Source: Diaporthe sp. PMI_573
Lineage: Eukaryota; Ascomycota; Sordariomycetes; Diaporthales; Diaporthaceae
Reading direction: 5' to 3'
DNA length: 64,000 nt
Assembly: GCA_021399435.1 (NCBI GenBank)
Contig: JAJTUP010000011.1
Span: 558,001 to 622,000 of the forward strand
Shown: positions 34,835 through 46,756 of the stretch, piece after piece
How positions within the stretch are numbered: the first letter of the stretch is position 1
Layout: each line of letters opens with the position of its first letter
Position numbers and translations under genes: made by a program
The notes under the pieces: model-generated
Seen by the model: the letters and a program-made list of their open reading frames with translations, nothing else
The model's database searches: none
What the model was told of the DNA's origin: nothing

Positions 34835-37527
34835 TAGCGAGGAGCATTACATAGCCAATGCCAGACGAGGATGACTTCTTAGAGAGAAGAAAGCCATGGA
34901 GGCCCTATTGCTGCCACCGCCGGGGCCACGCCGCAGTGCTTTCTACCTTGACACGTTTGGACAAAGCATAGCTGCATTCGCAATTGTTGTTGGGTGTTTC
35001 TCACTTGGGGCAAGTGGAAAAGGAAGCACCTAAGGTGGGCCGTGAAAAAGAAAGTCGAGGAGATGGAAGAGGTTCATGAGTATCGCACTGCGGCTTCATC
35101 GCTGAACTCATCAAAGGATGATATCGAATGCGGATAGTGTTTTGTCTCCATAGACACGTTGTCGATCAATATCAATGAAAAGGGAGAGACGGTTGGTATG
35201 TTTGTGTGTGTCAGAGATAGGCGGAATCTCGTATGTCAGTGTTTGGTTTATCACTGGCTCTCGCAGGGTCTCTTCTAGCTTAGATAAATTGAAGCAATTA
35301 GCAACATGACTGACCTTTTCCTGAAAGCCAAAAATACTACGATGTGGCACTAGGTCATTCAATTAGAACTTTTTGCTGACATACACAATCAGGTTTTGAC
35401 CGAATGCGTATCTCAATAATTTTCAGAAGCGTGGTTTACACGCCCGGTTCTGTTCTACGCAACAACTTCGACTCAGTGATTGTTGATCTTCCTTTACCGG
35501 TCAACATCGCTCTATTCCTGGCAGAATGGCGCAGGGCACAATTTTCTTCCCGAAAAACATCTGCATGACTCGGAATTTCTTGGCCGTCGATGCTGGATCA
35601 GCGACTTGGGCACTTTTTTAAGGGTCATCATCGCAGTCGTGTATGAAATCAAGTGACCTTCCGTGGAAAGAGTTGTGTCGTGGGAACTTCAAATTATCAA
35701 GTAGAATGCCCCCTAGTCGAGTTTGACCGGCTTGTGGACCGCCAAGCACGCACGGTTTGGGTCGTAGTGAGCTGTTGATCGGTCATACCAACGACCCAAA
35801 CTAACTTCATCTCGCGCTTCCTTAACTCCGTCAGGGCCGAAGCGCGAACTTTCATGACATTATTAATCAATTTTATCATTTGTTCGTAGCAGCAGTACTG
35901 CTATGCCACCATGCATCTCCCCACTCTCTCGAATCTGTTCCGTCCAACTCATCCTTGTTGAGCCGAGACACAATTCTAAATGCATGGTGCGCATATGTGT
36001 CGTACAAGCATACCTTCTGTTCAGTGTTTTGAGCTTCAGTCTTTGACTCCACTGGCAGGGCTTGCGTGAGCCGAACTTGGAATACTGGTAGGTTATATTG
36101 AAGGGCATGACTCACAGCACAGGCACAATTGCACTGCAGACGAGGTACGCATTAATGGGTCAGCATGCTCGCCGTGTGATTCTTTGCGGTACTACAAACG
36201 CTGCCGCCGCGAAGGCCGCATGCTGTCCTGGACATAGGACGAGCAATAATGATGTTTCAAAAGGAAAAGAAAGTAAGATCAAGCGTGTCCCTGTGGCTAC
36301 ATTACTGATACTTTATGATCGATATTTTAACTTTGGTTGTTGGCGATTTAATATATAGTTTAGTTAACACCTGCTGCGCTTATAAGAAGTGGCTATCACT
36401 TTTTTGGATGAATAACTGCGCTTGATTGGGTTCCTTGAGGACAGCGCAAGGCAGTGGGCGAAAGAAGGGGTCCAAAAGGCACAAGATGTGTTGTCGAATT
36501 GCTGTGAACTGTCAGGGACCAATGTGAAGGCGTTTCTGTTCGGGGCTGTCAAGTTCTCGATCACCTGGGTAGTGTAGATTTGGCTGCGGTCATTCTATTC
36601 ACATAAGTAGCACAACCAGACGAATATTTTGTATAATTATAATTTTAAGTCATGTAACCTAGACGAAACGGACATGGGACTGAAAGACACAGTTGAGAGA
36701 CAGAAGTAAAGGGATCACAGGTGTTGCACACGTGAAGAGGCTCGCTGTTGTCTAGCAGCCGCTGTAAGAGTGCTCCCTTGACTTTTTACACATTGTTGGA
36801 AATTTACTTCAGGTTTCCTCCAACATCACCATGGCGCTACATATTTACGTGTGTGACTGGATCATTTCCCTTCCCGCTATTCACTTATGTTCCGGTGATA
36901 CTCAGCTATTCTCGTTGTAAAGAGGATCACGGGAGGCTGTGACCTGAATTAAGTTGGCGAGCAATGAGCCCTGTGGTCATGCTTCAGAAGCACAGCGGAT
37001 CGATGCTACTTGATTGCCCGGAAAGCTCGGGGTAGCCAACGGCGTGCCATGTCTGCCGTGCCAAGGACGGTTCATGAAGACCAGGTCCACGTGGATACAA
37101 TCCCCAAATCTATTTCCATTCTTCGTGGGTCCTGATACATAAGCAATCGGAGCAATTACGCATATCCCGACCGAGCGGCGCCAAGCTCGGTCTCGGCTCT
37201 ATCGTCTATACGCGTATTTCCTTAAGGTGGTTAAGGATTAGGATTATTGTTTATTCAGCAACATGGACCAAGTCTCGATCAAAGTTCCATTTGCTGTCAT
37301 AATTCTGAGTATAAATATGAAGACCATGCCGCTCTTGCGTATATTAGGAAACAGGATCTCATAGGCCACAACGTTCTCCTGTTACATTCAAACATCTTGA
37401 ATTACATTTATTTACTAGAACGGCATCGTTTGTCGTACTCACTCATCATTACGCAATCAAAGTCTCATCGGCGAGATACAAGAGATCAAATATCACTTTC
37501 GCGTTGGACAATCAAGTCTTCGGCACC
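34835..37527. other. Long AT-rich, gene-poor region
   Basis: About 2.7 kb with only short ORFs. Weak continuation of the membrane-protein relic is possible to about 35130. Otherwise nothing is recognised; it may hold degraded repeats. Confidence 0.4.
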
Positions 37528-39507
37528 ATGAGCTCGATTTTACAGACAGATATTCTCATTGCGGGAGCCGGCCCTGCAGGCGCCAGCTTGGCTGCATTTC
37601 TCGGCCAGAATGGTAAACAACTACACCATTTGCTCAAAAGATGCCACTGGCACGATGGCTAGACTAATACAACTTTTATAGGCCTAAAGGGCTTGGTCAT
37701 TGCCAAGGACTCTTCAACGGCCTACACGCCTAGAGCTCACGGATTCAATCCATTCGCTTTGGGTGAGACATTCTGTTAAGCTGTCAGTGAACCACAGAAG
37801 CTGACATGAGATATAGAATGCCTCCGAGATATCGATCTTGAAGACGAAGCTCTGCGCCTTGCCATCCGAGGGCCTCATGCCCTCTCAATGCGCTTCGCTC
37901 GCAGCCTTGCTGGGGAGGAGTATGGCAGGGTCTCGGCATGGTTGGAAAAGCCAGAAGTTGCAGTAGGTTGCTCACAAAGAGAACAGGAGAGTTGAACGGA
38001 AGCGTGTTGAGCTAAATCCTCTACAGGGAAAAATCCACGAAATCACTCCGTGCGAGTATGTCGACCTCACGCAAAGACACCTAGAGCCGCTTCTCGTCCG
38101 CTACGCTTCGCACCACGGATTCAACGTTCGACACTCGACAGAACTCAAGGCCATCGAACCCATCACTGGCGATCGGGACCAGGCGGGCTTCCTCTGCACA
38201 GTCTACGACCACATCACGCAGCAGACCTTCCAAATCCGTACCAAATACCTGTTTGGCGCCGATGGAGGACGCAGCACGGTCGCTCGGTCGCTTGACTTCA
38301 ACTTCAACAGCAAGCCGGGGGGTGTAAAGGCATGCAATGTCTTGCTCCGCGCGGACCTTGCGAAATACATGCCGAAGGAGAGACAGGCGGCACTCAGTTG
38401 GATCGCCAAGCCCGATAACAAAGTATTCCCTGGGATTGTTGGCCATCTTCGCGCCGTCCGACCGTGGAACGAATGGGTCATGGCGGCTTTCGGGCCAGGA
38501 GGTAGCAACCCATTCGAGGGTTTGACTACGGATAGTCCAGAGCTCGTTGCCTGTGTGCGAGAGTTTGTCGGAGACGACACGGTTGAGGTCGAGATCCTGG
38601 CTATAGATCCTTGGACAGTGCGCGAGTCTGTTGCAGATGAATACTCAAAGACTGGACTCGATGTTTATATCCTAGGCGATGCAGCTCATCGTCACCCACC
38701 CGCGTACGGTCTGGGCAGCAACACCTGCGTTCAGGATGCGTACAACCTGGCGTGGAAGACGGCATTCGTTCAGAAGGGCATTGCTGGTCACGGCCTTCTA
38801 AACACGTTCAGTCAAGAGCGTCAGCCCGTGGGGGCAGACCTCGTGCGCGAGTCCAACGACCAGCTCAGGGCATTCAACGACATTTGGGAAGTTTTAGGGA
38901 TGAGGGCTTCTTCGCCTGAAGCTGGAGTGAAAGAGATTGCTGAATTGGCTCAGCCCTCCGGTTCAGCTCGCCGGGAGAAACTGCACAAGGCCTTGGAAAC
39001 CAAGAGACAAGAATTTGAGAGCGTAGGTCTTGCTCACAATCATTGGTACACCTCGAAGGCAATCTATCTTGATGATGAGGTGGAGCCCCGCCCAATTTTG
39101 AAGGGCGATCCTATCGTGGATGTACTGGTCAGCACGTTTCCCGGGAGTCGGCTGCCTCATGTCTGGCTGGACATACCCCAGCGTGGAAACATCAAGTCGA
39201 CACAGGACCTTTCCGGAAAGGGTCGTTTCTGTCTATTCACAGGGGTGGGAGGCGATGCATGGCGAGATGCTGCTGCGACTATCCAGAAAACCCATGGAAT
39301 ACCTATCGTGACGTACGGGATTGGACAAGGGCTTGATTACATTGATGTGCACCGAGACTGGAATCGAAGCGAGGTGTTGAAGAAGATGGCTGTGTCCTTG
39401 TCAGACCGGACAGATTTGTCGCATGGAGGTCGGCTAAGATGACTGAAAACTGCGAGACGAAGCTGATGCAGGTTCTCGATCGGATCTTGTCGCGAGATGA
39501 GCTATAG
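37528..39507 (+). CDS. FAD-dependent phenol-hydroxylase-type monooxygenase with C-terminal frameshift
   Basis: Exons 37528-37612, 37682-37762, 37817-37962 and 38027 onward. The N-terminus carries the FAD motif ILIAGAGPAGASLAAFL. YLFGADGGRSTVAR (DG motif) and YILGDAAHRHPPAYGLGSNT (second FAD motif) follow, then the thioredoxin-like C-terminal domain (GRFCLFTGVGGDAW). These place it with class A aromatic hydroxylases (PheA/TfdB/PHBH group), which hydroxylate phenolic rings with NADPH and O2. The uninterrupted frame ends at 39442 (575 aa). The family's terminal block DGCVLVRPDRFVAWRS reads in the next frame from about 39388 and runs on to TAG at 39505-39507. This implies an indel near 39379-39387. 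The catalytic part is intact, so a shortened but active enzyme is possible. Confidence 0.82.
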
Positions 39508-39793
39508 CCCTTGTGTCGATGAGTTGGAGTCGGCCTTCGCATAGACATTGAATAGAACATAATTACACTGCACCAAGAATATTTAATTATTAGTCCACCG
39601 CGTTTTGCAGCTATCAAGTACATCCTTCTTTGTGCGGTTCCTTGAGACGATCTCTCCAGCTCACATCTCGGGTATATGTATATCTGAGCCTCGAGACCAC
39701 GATCATATCCAAATTCAGAACCATCCATTAAGAATTATCGCACCCGTCGAGGTTATGCGTTCGCACACATGCATCGCCGCAGACGCTCCGGCA

Positions 39794-40466
39794 CTACAGA
39801 AGCCCCATCCAAAACGGCCTCATCCTCCCAGCCGCTGCGATACTGGACGAGCTCTCGGCGGCCGTCCCTGTCCCGGTCGAAGACCCACCACTCCTGGTTG
39901 ATGTCCCGCTCGAAGTGATTCCACTTGCAGTGGAGTTCGCGCCCCCGAGTCCGCTACCAGTCGCCGACGTGGTCGAGTTGGCGGACGTCGTGCCGGATGA
40001 GCCAGAAGACGACGCGCTGGAGGTCTCGGTGGTGCAGTTGGCCGTGAAGAAGACGTAGTTTGCGGCGCACCCGATCCCGCCGCAGCCGGACTCGCAAGGG
40101 TAGTCGACAAACACGGTGGGGATGGCCGACGGGCAGTCGCACGAGTTGGTCAGGGGTTCCAGCTCGACGCAGTCTGGCGTCGCGCACGAATGGCATATGT
40201 TGCTGGTCAAGGTCACGGTGGGGCAGCCCTCCTGGGGGGTTGACGAGGAGGAGGATGATGCCGACGTTGTGAGCGTGGCCGTGAGGCCGGACTCTGAGAC
40301 GGTGGTCGTCGGCTCTCGGGACGAGGTTGACGATGGGGTCTGGCCACGAGCCGGGATGCTGCTTTGAGTGTCAGTTGTGTGTTGATCACGCCAACTTGCT
40401 GGGTATATGTGAGGGCGAAGCTTACGCCGCGGCCAACGCGATCAATGTATGGCTCAAGAGCTTCAT
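39794..40466 (-). CDS. Secreted Cys-rich, Ser/Thr-rich protein (possibly cell-surface)
   Basis: Exons 40466-40426 and 40361-39794 give 202 residues. The first exon encodes MKLLSHTLIALAAA, a signal peptide that continues into exon 2. A Ser/Thr linker is followed by a Cys-rich core (CPTVTLTSNICHSCATPDC, CDCPSAIP, CESGCGGIGC) with about ten Cys. A long Ser/Thr/Gly tail ends in a weakly hydrophobic C-terminus that may be a GPI signal. Such layouts are usual for cell-wall or effector-like proteins. The acceptor is an NAGNAG tandem (aagcag), so a one-residue length variant is expected. Function unknown. Confidence 0.65.
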
Positions 40467-41111
40467 GGCGGAAGTTTTCCGGCTTCGGACTGGCTCTGGC
40501 TGTCGGGAACTTAGGAACGTGGCCAACGCGAGATCGACTTCGGGCGGCTGAATGGCTAATAGTGGGCTAAGGTGAATGTTCTGTGCAGGATGCGAGATTG
40601 GGATGCCCGCAGCCTAGCCAACAGACGCATGGACTTTCCGGAAAATGATTCCTTTGACGAGAGGTTACATCATGACGTAGAAGGCGCCGTTGGAGACCAC
40701 TAGGCTGCACGCATTCGTGGTGATCGCTTGCGACGGCGCATCCCGGGATGCGTGTTGCTGTCTTGGCAGCTCTCAATGTCCGCTCGCACCTCCTGCAAGC
40801 GCGGGCGCCTTTTCTGGTCGACGCACGCGCTCATAACAATAGCGCACGTACTCAGTGAGAGAAGGGACTTGGTCATTCATGTAAGCATATCGGAAGCAGA
40901 GTCGACTTTTTTGTTTTACTAGACGTTGCACGTGACGACTAAATACCTCGAATAAGACCAGAGAAGAGACGGCACGGCAAATGCCCATATACACTGTTAA
41001 CGTCATTCGCCCCTGGCTTGAGTGCAAAACAAATTGAGGTCTATCAGGGCTCGAGCTCGCGGGACTTGACCAACCACGAAGCCCGTTAACCCCTAACCAC
41101 GGTATTCCGAC

Positions 41112-41256
41112 TTAGTAGAGGAATTCAAGCGGCCATAGTCCATAAGCCCAGAGAAGACCTGACATGCAGAAAGAGGTCTCATACCATCCTGCAGTCTTTC
41201 CGAGTTGGAGATCCAATGTATGGACTATTTGTATTCTTTGAGTTCCTCTACTAAAC
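41112..41256. repeat. Inverted-repeat (MITE- or hairpin-like) structure
   Basis: TTAGTAGAGGAATTCAAG at the left end is nearly the reverse complement of CTTTGAGTTCCTCTACTAA at the right end. Just inside, atagtccata (41135-41144) pairs perfectly with tatggactat (41219-41228). The centre encodes nothing. Confidence 0.6.
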
Positions 41257-41331
41257 TGGAACGGCAATGAGTGTCCCATAAGGACAAGGCACAATGTGTC
41301 TTATCGACGATAACAGTGAGATTCGCTATGC
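41223..41331 (+). repeat. Dispersed 109-bp repeat, copy 1
   Basis: Reverse complement of 60875-60983 with four mismatches and no gaps (about 96% identity). It runs from gactatttgtattc to attcgctatgc. Confidence 0.8.
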
Positions 41332-42074
41332 AGACTATTCTTTTATACCGGCATCATTTCGGCGAACCTTCGCGAGGGTGCCGCAGCGACAGAACTGTAT
41401 GAATTTGCCTCATTAGCAGAACTTGATCTGGGTATGTGCTCGAACCCGTCTTCTGACGTCTGCTAACACACCCACAGGCTGTTGGCTCGATTCGAGCATC
41501 AAAAACCAAGAAATTCCTGCCCCAAAAACAACGTCCTTGAAAGGACTGTTTGTACGGGCAAGTGCCAGCAAGGCGAATACCGCGATGCACTGGCGAAAGG
41601 CTCGGAGCCACCTCAACTGCAACGGCCCCTCCTCATCGACGAAACCGCCGATTTAAATCATCGGCGGCAAGACCATTGACAGTATTCCCATCGCGAGTGT
41701 AGCTATGAAGATCTGCTGTGAGGAGTAGTAAGAGATGTATTTGAAATGTGAGCACATGGGTGCATGCTCAGTCAAGGTAACGCAAAGCTGCCTGATCGAT
41801 GCCTTCATATGGCCACATGCAAAGTGAATTGCTTAAATATGCGGTTCTGGTACTGACATAAATGCCCTGTGGATCCACCTCAACATGTGACTACTAATGA
41901 CCTTGGCACTCCTACATTTGCCCATGGGCGGCTCTGGGATTGAATTCGAACTCAAAAAGCTTCCCCGAAAAAGGGCTTGCGTGCTTCCTTCAGAGCTGTT
42001 CGCATACACAATCCTAGGACGCTGCCCAGAGTTGCACCACCAGTACCACCACGACCGAATGGCCGTATCATCAC

Positions 42075-42752
42075 TCAGTCTGCCTCATTGACCTCGCTCT
42101 CCTCGCCGGCCGCCACCTGCGTCGGGCCGTTGGATCCCGAGGGAGCAGCGAGCTCCCCATCTTCCGTGATGCTAAAGTCGACACCGACCCTGTAGGTCCA
42201 GCACTCGCAGTTCCGATACCTCCCCGAGCCTCCGTTCAGCCTATGAATGAAGCCCTGGTGACTCACGACGACGATGTGGTTGTAGGTCCGCGAGAGCTCC
42301 ATGAGGCGCCTGCGCACGCGGCGGGCGCGGCGGTGGCCCCTCCGCTCGCTGCTGTTGTCGTAGACGCCGGAGCGGCTGCACTCGGAGAAGTCCAGGAAGG
42401 GGTAGCGCCTCTCGAGCTGCGAGCGGGTGCGGCACTGGTTGAAGGGCTTGTCGCCGCACTCGCGCAGGGAGGGCCAGACCTGGACTGGGACGGAGGCGTT
42501 GGGCGAGCCGGCGCCGCGGATCAGGGGCCCAAAGGCGATGATGGCCGTCTCGAGGGTGCGGGTCAGGGGCGAGACGACGATGAGGTCGGGGGGCTGGGAG
42601 AGCTGGACGGCGGCGGCCTGGTGCCGTCCTCGTTCGGTCAGGATGGGGTCCCTGCATGGGAAGCCCGACACCATGTTGTTCCACGCATGGCCATGACGGA
42701 GCAGTGTGATGGTTCGTGGGTGGTCTGTGGCATCAGCCGTCTGAGATGCCAT
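42075..42752 (-). CDS. Histidine phosphatase (phosphoglycerate mutase-like)
   Basis: Single exon, 225 residues. TITLLRHGHAWNN carries the RHG phosphate-binding motif with the catalytic His. ERGRHQAAAV, VVSPLTRTLETAI, the acid LRECGDKPFNQC and VVVSHQGFIHRL with the second His complete the histidine-acid core. The length matches small branch-1 histidine phosphatases (PhoE/GpmB-like). They remove phosphate from small molecules or proteins; the substrate here is unknown. The ATG at 42752 is the first in frame. No signal peptide, so probably cytosolic. Its own direction is opposite to the aminopeptidase gene downstream. Confidence 0.88.
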   Translation of the reverse strand: MASQTADATDHPRTITLLRHGHAWNNMVSGFPCRDPILTERGRHQAAAVQLSQPPDLIVVSPLTRTLETAIIAFGPLIRGAGSPNASVPVQVWPSLRECGDKPFNQCRTRSQLERRYPFLDFSECSRSGVYDNSSERRGHRRARRVRRRLMELSRTYNHIVVVSHQGFIHRLNGGSGRYRNCECWTYRVGVDFSITEDGELAAPSGSNGPTQVAAGEESEVNEAD

Positions 42753-43658
42753 GCTGCAGTTGATGGCAGCTACGTCGTAGGGTTACGACTTCCCCCTTCG
42801 ATCCCAGTTGAAGATCTGCTCACAGGTTCAGCACTCGTGGTCCCAAATTCAGGTGGCACGTGAGGACATACCCGTTTTGGAGCTCGCTTTCCGTGATGAA
42901 ACAAGGGTTGAAAGGTGGCCTCGGCTTCGCAGGGACGTTGCCTGATGGTCGAGCAAGGCACGTGGGTGAAATACTCGGGTGTCAATCTTGACGAAGTGCG
43001 CTGAAGATCCCATGCAAATAGAAACGCTATGATGGTAAGGACAGGTTGAACGGCTCTGATGAACTGGTGATCAAATCTGGATCAAACGCAAGGAAAAGCA
43101 AGTCGACATGCTGAGTGATGTGCACTTGCTGGGCAGTTGGGGAAATGCCCACTGCCAGCACAAAAGGGTTAGCGCACACTGCCTGCCCCCTGGGCTGCAG
43201 GTGCTCCTGCCTCCTGCCTCTTGCACCCACAGGCCGGAGAATGAGAAGCTTTGTTGTTCAAGTGACTGCATATTTTGGCAGATGGGAATTGAATTGCACG
43301 CTGCAAAAATCTCTAAATATTCTCCATGCCTGGGTGCCTGATACTTGCTGATACTTGCTGACACCAAACAGGGCAGGCGGCATGGGACTTGCTGCTGCTG
43401 CTGGCTGGATTTCCCACTCTTACTGTCAACAGTGGTCATCTGAGCCGTGTGCACCCCTGCCCAACCCCACAGCCCCTGCATCACCCCTGCGCATCCCCAG
43501 CCAGCGTCTCGTCCCTTGCCTGCCGGGATCTACCGCCGCAACGTCATGACACCATGCCTTATCAGCTTCAGTCTCCAATCTAGCTGCTCGTCCTTTTGAC
43601 TTCTCCAGCAGCGACACCAACACATCAACCCCGTCTTGAATTTCACCACACCTGCGTC
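42753..43658. other. Divergent promoter region
   Basis: 906 bp between the phosphatase and the aminopeptidase. A short tandem repeat (ctgatacttg x2, about 43338-43358). No gene. Confidence 0.4.
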
Positions 43659-45300
43659 ATGATGGCGGTGTCTCGGCTCTTCGGCCTGGCCTCGCTCGCC
43701 ACCACATCTCTCCATGCCGTCTCTGCATCCTCCGCCCAGCTGCAGCAGCCGTTGTTTGACGATGCCCATCAAGAAGCTTTGAGTCAGGCAAAGAAGCCCG
43801 TGGTTGACAGCAAGGCCTTGCAGGACAGTATCTCCATCGACAGGCTTCTCAAGGGCGCCCAGGACTTGTACGACATAGCCAACCTCAGCTCGCACGAGTA
43901 CAATCGCCCAACCCGGGTGATTGGCAGTGAAGGTACTCCAACCCGTCTGAGGATACATGATAGTGGCACTTCTAGTGTCTGGATGGCCCATTACGAGGGC
44001 TGACAGTTTCATAGGACACCTGGCAACATTGGATTACATCCGGAAGTCCATTGCGGAACTGGGAGACTACTACGAGATTTTGGAACAGCCCTTCCCTGCC
44101 TATGTCGGCTGGGTTGAAGAGTTCCGTCTCGTGATCGGCAATGACTTTTATGAGGCTGCCCAACCTATGAGTTTGACTCCCCCTACCAAGGACAGAGAGC
44201 CAGTTCGCGGAGATCTGGTCCTCGTCAATGGCAGGGGATGCTCGCCTGAGGACTACCCTTCCGATGTCAAGGGAAACATCGCCTTCATTAGCCGCGGGAC
44301 CTGTTCCTTTGGGGACAAGTCTGCTCAGGCTGGCAAGGCAGGCGCCATCGCCGCTGTGATATACAACAACGAGATTGGGGAGCTCTCCGGAACACTCGGT
44401 AATCCCGATGACAACCACGTTGCTACTTTCGGCATTCCTCTGGCAGACGCCCAGCCCATCATTAAGAAGCTGGAGAACGAAGAGACGGTTGACGCGATCG
44501 CATATATCAGCTCCTGGGTCAACACCGCCATCACAAAGAATATCGTTATCCAGACCGCTGAGGGTGACCCAAACAACTGCGTCGCTCTCGGCGCCCATTC
44601 CGACAGCGTCGAGGCGGGCCCGGGCATCAACGATGACGGGTCTGGGACGCTGTCTCTACTGGAAGTGGCTAGGCAGCTCACAAAGTTCCGTGTCAACAAC
44701 TGCGTGCGCTTTGCCTGGTGGTCGGCCGAGGAGGAGGGGCTGGTCGGATCCAGCTACTATGCTTCCAACCTGTCTCCCGACGAGAATCTCAAGGTCCGCC
44801 TCTTTATGGACTATGACATGCTTGCGAGTCCGAACTTTGCCTACCAGGTCTACAATGCAACCAACGACGCGCACCCCACTGGTTCAGAAGAGCTGCGTGA
44901 CCTCTATGTCGACTGGTACGAGGCCCACGATCTCAACTACACCTTCATCCCATTCGACGGCCGCAGCGACTATGACGGATTCATCCGGGCCGGAATCCCA
45001 GCTGGCGGAATCGCCACTGGTGCCGAGGTTATCAAGACCAAGGAGGAGAGCGAGTTGTTTGGCGGCAAGGCCGGTGAGGCGTTCGATGAGTGCTATCATA
45101 TGCTCTGCGACGACACGGGCAATGTTAACGTGACCGCCTGGGAGCTCAACACAAAGCTCGTGGCGCACAGTGTGGCTACCTACGCGGCCTCGTTCGAGAG
45201 ATTCCCCAAGCGAGACGCAGATGCTCTGCGGGCGAACAGTGAGGAGACGAAGACATATGCGCAGACTGTCAAGCACCGTGGTGACTATCTCTTTATTTAA
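43659..45300 (+). CDS. Secreted M28 family aminopeptidase with PA domain
   Basis: Exons 43659-43932 and 44015-45300 give 519 residues. The signal peptide is MMAVSRLFGLASLATTS.... A protease-associated domain (VRGDLVLVNGRG, GNIAFISRGTCSFGDKSAQA) sits in the first half. The metallopeptidase core has ALGAHSDSVEAGPGINDDGS (Zn ligands His and Asp), FAWWSAEEEGLVGSSYYA (catalytic Glu and ligand Glu), FMDYDMLASPN (Asp) and CYHMLCDD (His). All five ligands are visible, so it should be active. It resembles fungal secreted leucine aminopeptidase 2-type enzymes that release N-terminal residues from peptides outside the cell. The second ATG at 43662 is an equal alternative start. Confidence 0.92.
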
Positions 45301-46012
45301 ACGGCAGCAGTCGTGCTGCACTGTACCCGCTACCTGTATATTTATCTCGAACACCCTATAGTATGTCTGTGGGTCGGTTTTCTGCATGTAGCATTAGCAT
45401 TTAGATTGGACGGCATATACATCTGATTTTGAGATCCCAGCTTGGGGCAACGCGGAATATGTCATCGTGATGAGCGGATGCAGCTTACTATTGCTCAAAT
45501 TATCACGATGCCCAACCTCGCCTCCATCGCCATCTCATTTCCACCCGGCTCCTTTGCTACAGAGGCGAGAGGTTGCTAAAGGTGCCTTGCGTGTATAGAA
45601 TGGCTTTGCACTATACTTAATACAGATGGGATGAAATTTGGAGCCCTCCACCGGATTTATATTCCCCATACCTGCATGTGCTTCAGTTTGTAATTCCGAC
45701 GCCCGGCCCCGTCCTAATTGACAGCATTGGCGGCTAGACGCCTCGGGATGTTCGCCCAACCCGTCCCCCACTTGCCGGGGCCAAGAGCACCATATTGTCG
45801 CGAGTATCCCGAAGCTGTGTCACGAGCAAGACAGCGAATTATTCCTCTGACCATCGTACTGAAACTTCCTGCAATAGCCTTTGAAGCCCCGAATAGCCGT
45901 CGAAATCGTCACGTTGCCTGCGCAGTCGGGATAAGAGTCGTTCCCTCCCTCAACTGTAAACCAACAGCCAACAGCACTCTCCCCGGAACCCAAAAACACC
46001 AGATTGCCAAAA
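45301..46012. other. Intergenic region
   Basis: Terminator of the aminopeptidase gene and promoter of the EthD-like gene. No gene. Confidence 0.4.
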
Positions 46013-46756
46013 ATGTCGGACCAGACCAAGCCCCAGTACGACACCAAAGACGAGGTGATGTGGTTCATCGCAGCGCAAAAGGAGCCCTCTTGGGAGCAGG
46101 ACCGCTTCCTGCACGAGTACCAAAAAGTGCACGTGGACCTCGCCCGCGAGGGCCACAAGCACACCAAGCTGCCGCTCAGCTACGTGCAGGCGGGTGCCCG
46201 GGAGCTGGCCGACGAGGCCAATCCCACGGACGAGTGGGACTTCGTGACGTGCCTTTACTGGCCGAGCACGTTCGTCGTCTGGAAGGGGTTCCAGAGCCCC
46301 GCTTACAAGGAGACGGCGGGCAAGCACGTATTTTGTCGCCTGGACCAGAAGGGCGTGCTGGCGAGGAAGGTGGGCGAGGTTGGCGCCGTGACGGAGAGGT
46401 TTGTGGGCGATGGTGACTTTGCTGTGCATGTGTTTCACCGGCGGGTGCGGGCGGACGACGACGTTGGTCAGGACTGGGCTGATGGGAGGGTTGAGCTGGT
46501 TAGGAGCTTGGCTGGGGATGGAAGTCTGCTGCAGCAGTACAGTGTTTGGAAAGATGTCACGCCCAGGGATACGGATACGTTCTTTAGGGACACGCAGTTC
46601 TCGGGAGGTTCCTGGCTCGGATTCACGGCTGTTGAACGGTTTGTGTTCAAGGACGGGGAGGAGGCGGCTCGATTTTGGAAGGACAACAGGGCATCGATTG
46701 CTGGTAGTTCTGGTTCGGCATATATCGTAGGAGGGATGGCATCTGTTGCCATTTAG
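46013..46756 (+). CDS. EthD-like dimeric alpha/beta-barrel protein
   Basis: Intronless, 247 residues. The ATG at 46013 is preferred to an upstream TTG. Two repeated ferredoxin-like halves are suggested: EVMWFIAAQKEP...FLHEYQKVHVDLARE in the first, and the VGDGDFAVHVFHRRV...VWKDVTPRD strands in the second. The EVMWFIAAQK start plus an EYxxxHVxLA helix is what EthD and other dimeric alpha-beta barrel proteins show. Members include decarboxylase-, cyclase- and oxygenase-like accessory enzymes in polyketide or xenobiotic pathways. No substrate can be assigned. It stands alone on the + strand. Confidence 0.65.
   Translation: MSDQTKPQYDTKDEVMWFIAAQKEPSWEQDRFLHEYQKVHVDLAREGHKHTKLPLSYVQAGARELADEANPTDEWDFVTCLYWPSTFVVWKGFQSPAYKETAGKHVFCRLDQKGVLARKVGEVGAVTERFVGDGDFAVHVFHRRVRADDDVGQDWADGRVELVRSLAGDGSLLQQYSVWKDVTPRDTDTFFRDTQFSGGSWLGFTAVERFVFKDGEEAARFWKDNRASIAGSSGSAYIVGGMASVAI

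Larger units (their letters stand above)
40467..42074. other. Intergenic region with repeats
   Basis: Contains an inverted-repeat structure (41112-41256) and a dispersed repeat copy (41223-41331). A two-exon ORF near 41360-41656 was judged too weak to call. Confidence 0.45.

Noticed and set aside
41360..41656. Two-exon hypothetical gene (…ELDLG | CWLDSSIKNQ…)
   Set aside because: The join is in frame, but no clear start codon exists outside the dispersed repeat and no family is recognised.
42243..42863. 206-aa plus-strand ORF over the histidine phosphatase
   Set aside because: Mirror of the phosphatase gene, which has full RHG/His/Glu motifs on the minus strand.
44375..45133. 252-aa ORF in another frame of the aminopeptidase
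   Set aside because: Arg/Ser/Thr-rich out-of-frame translation of the M28 gene.
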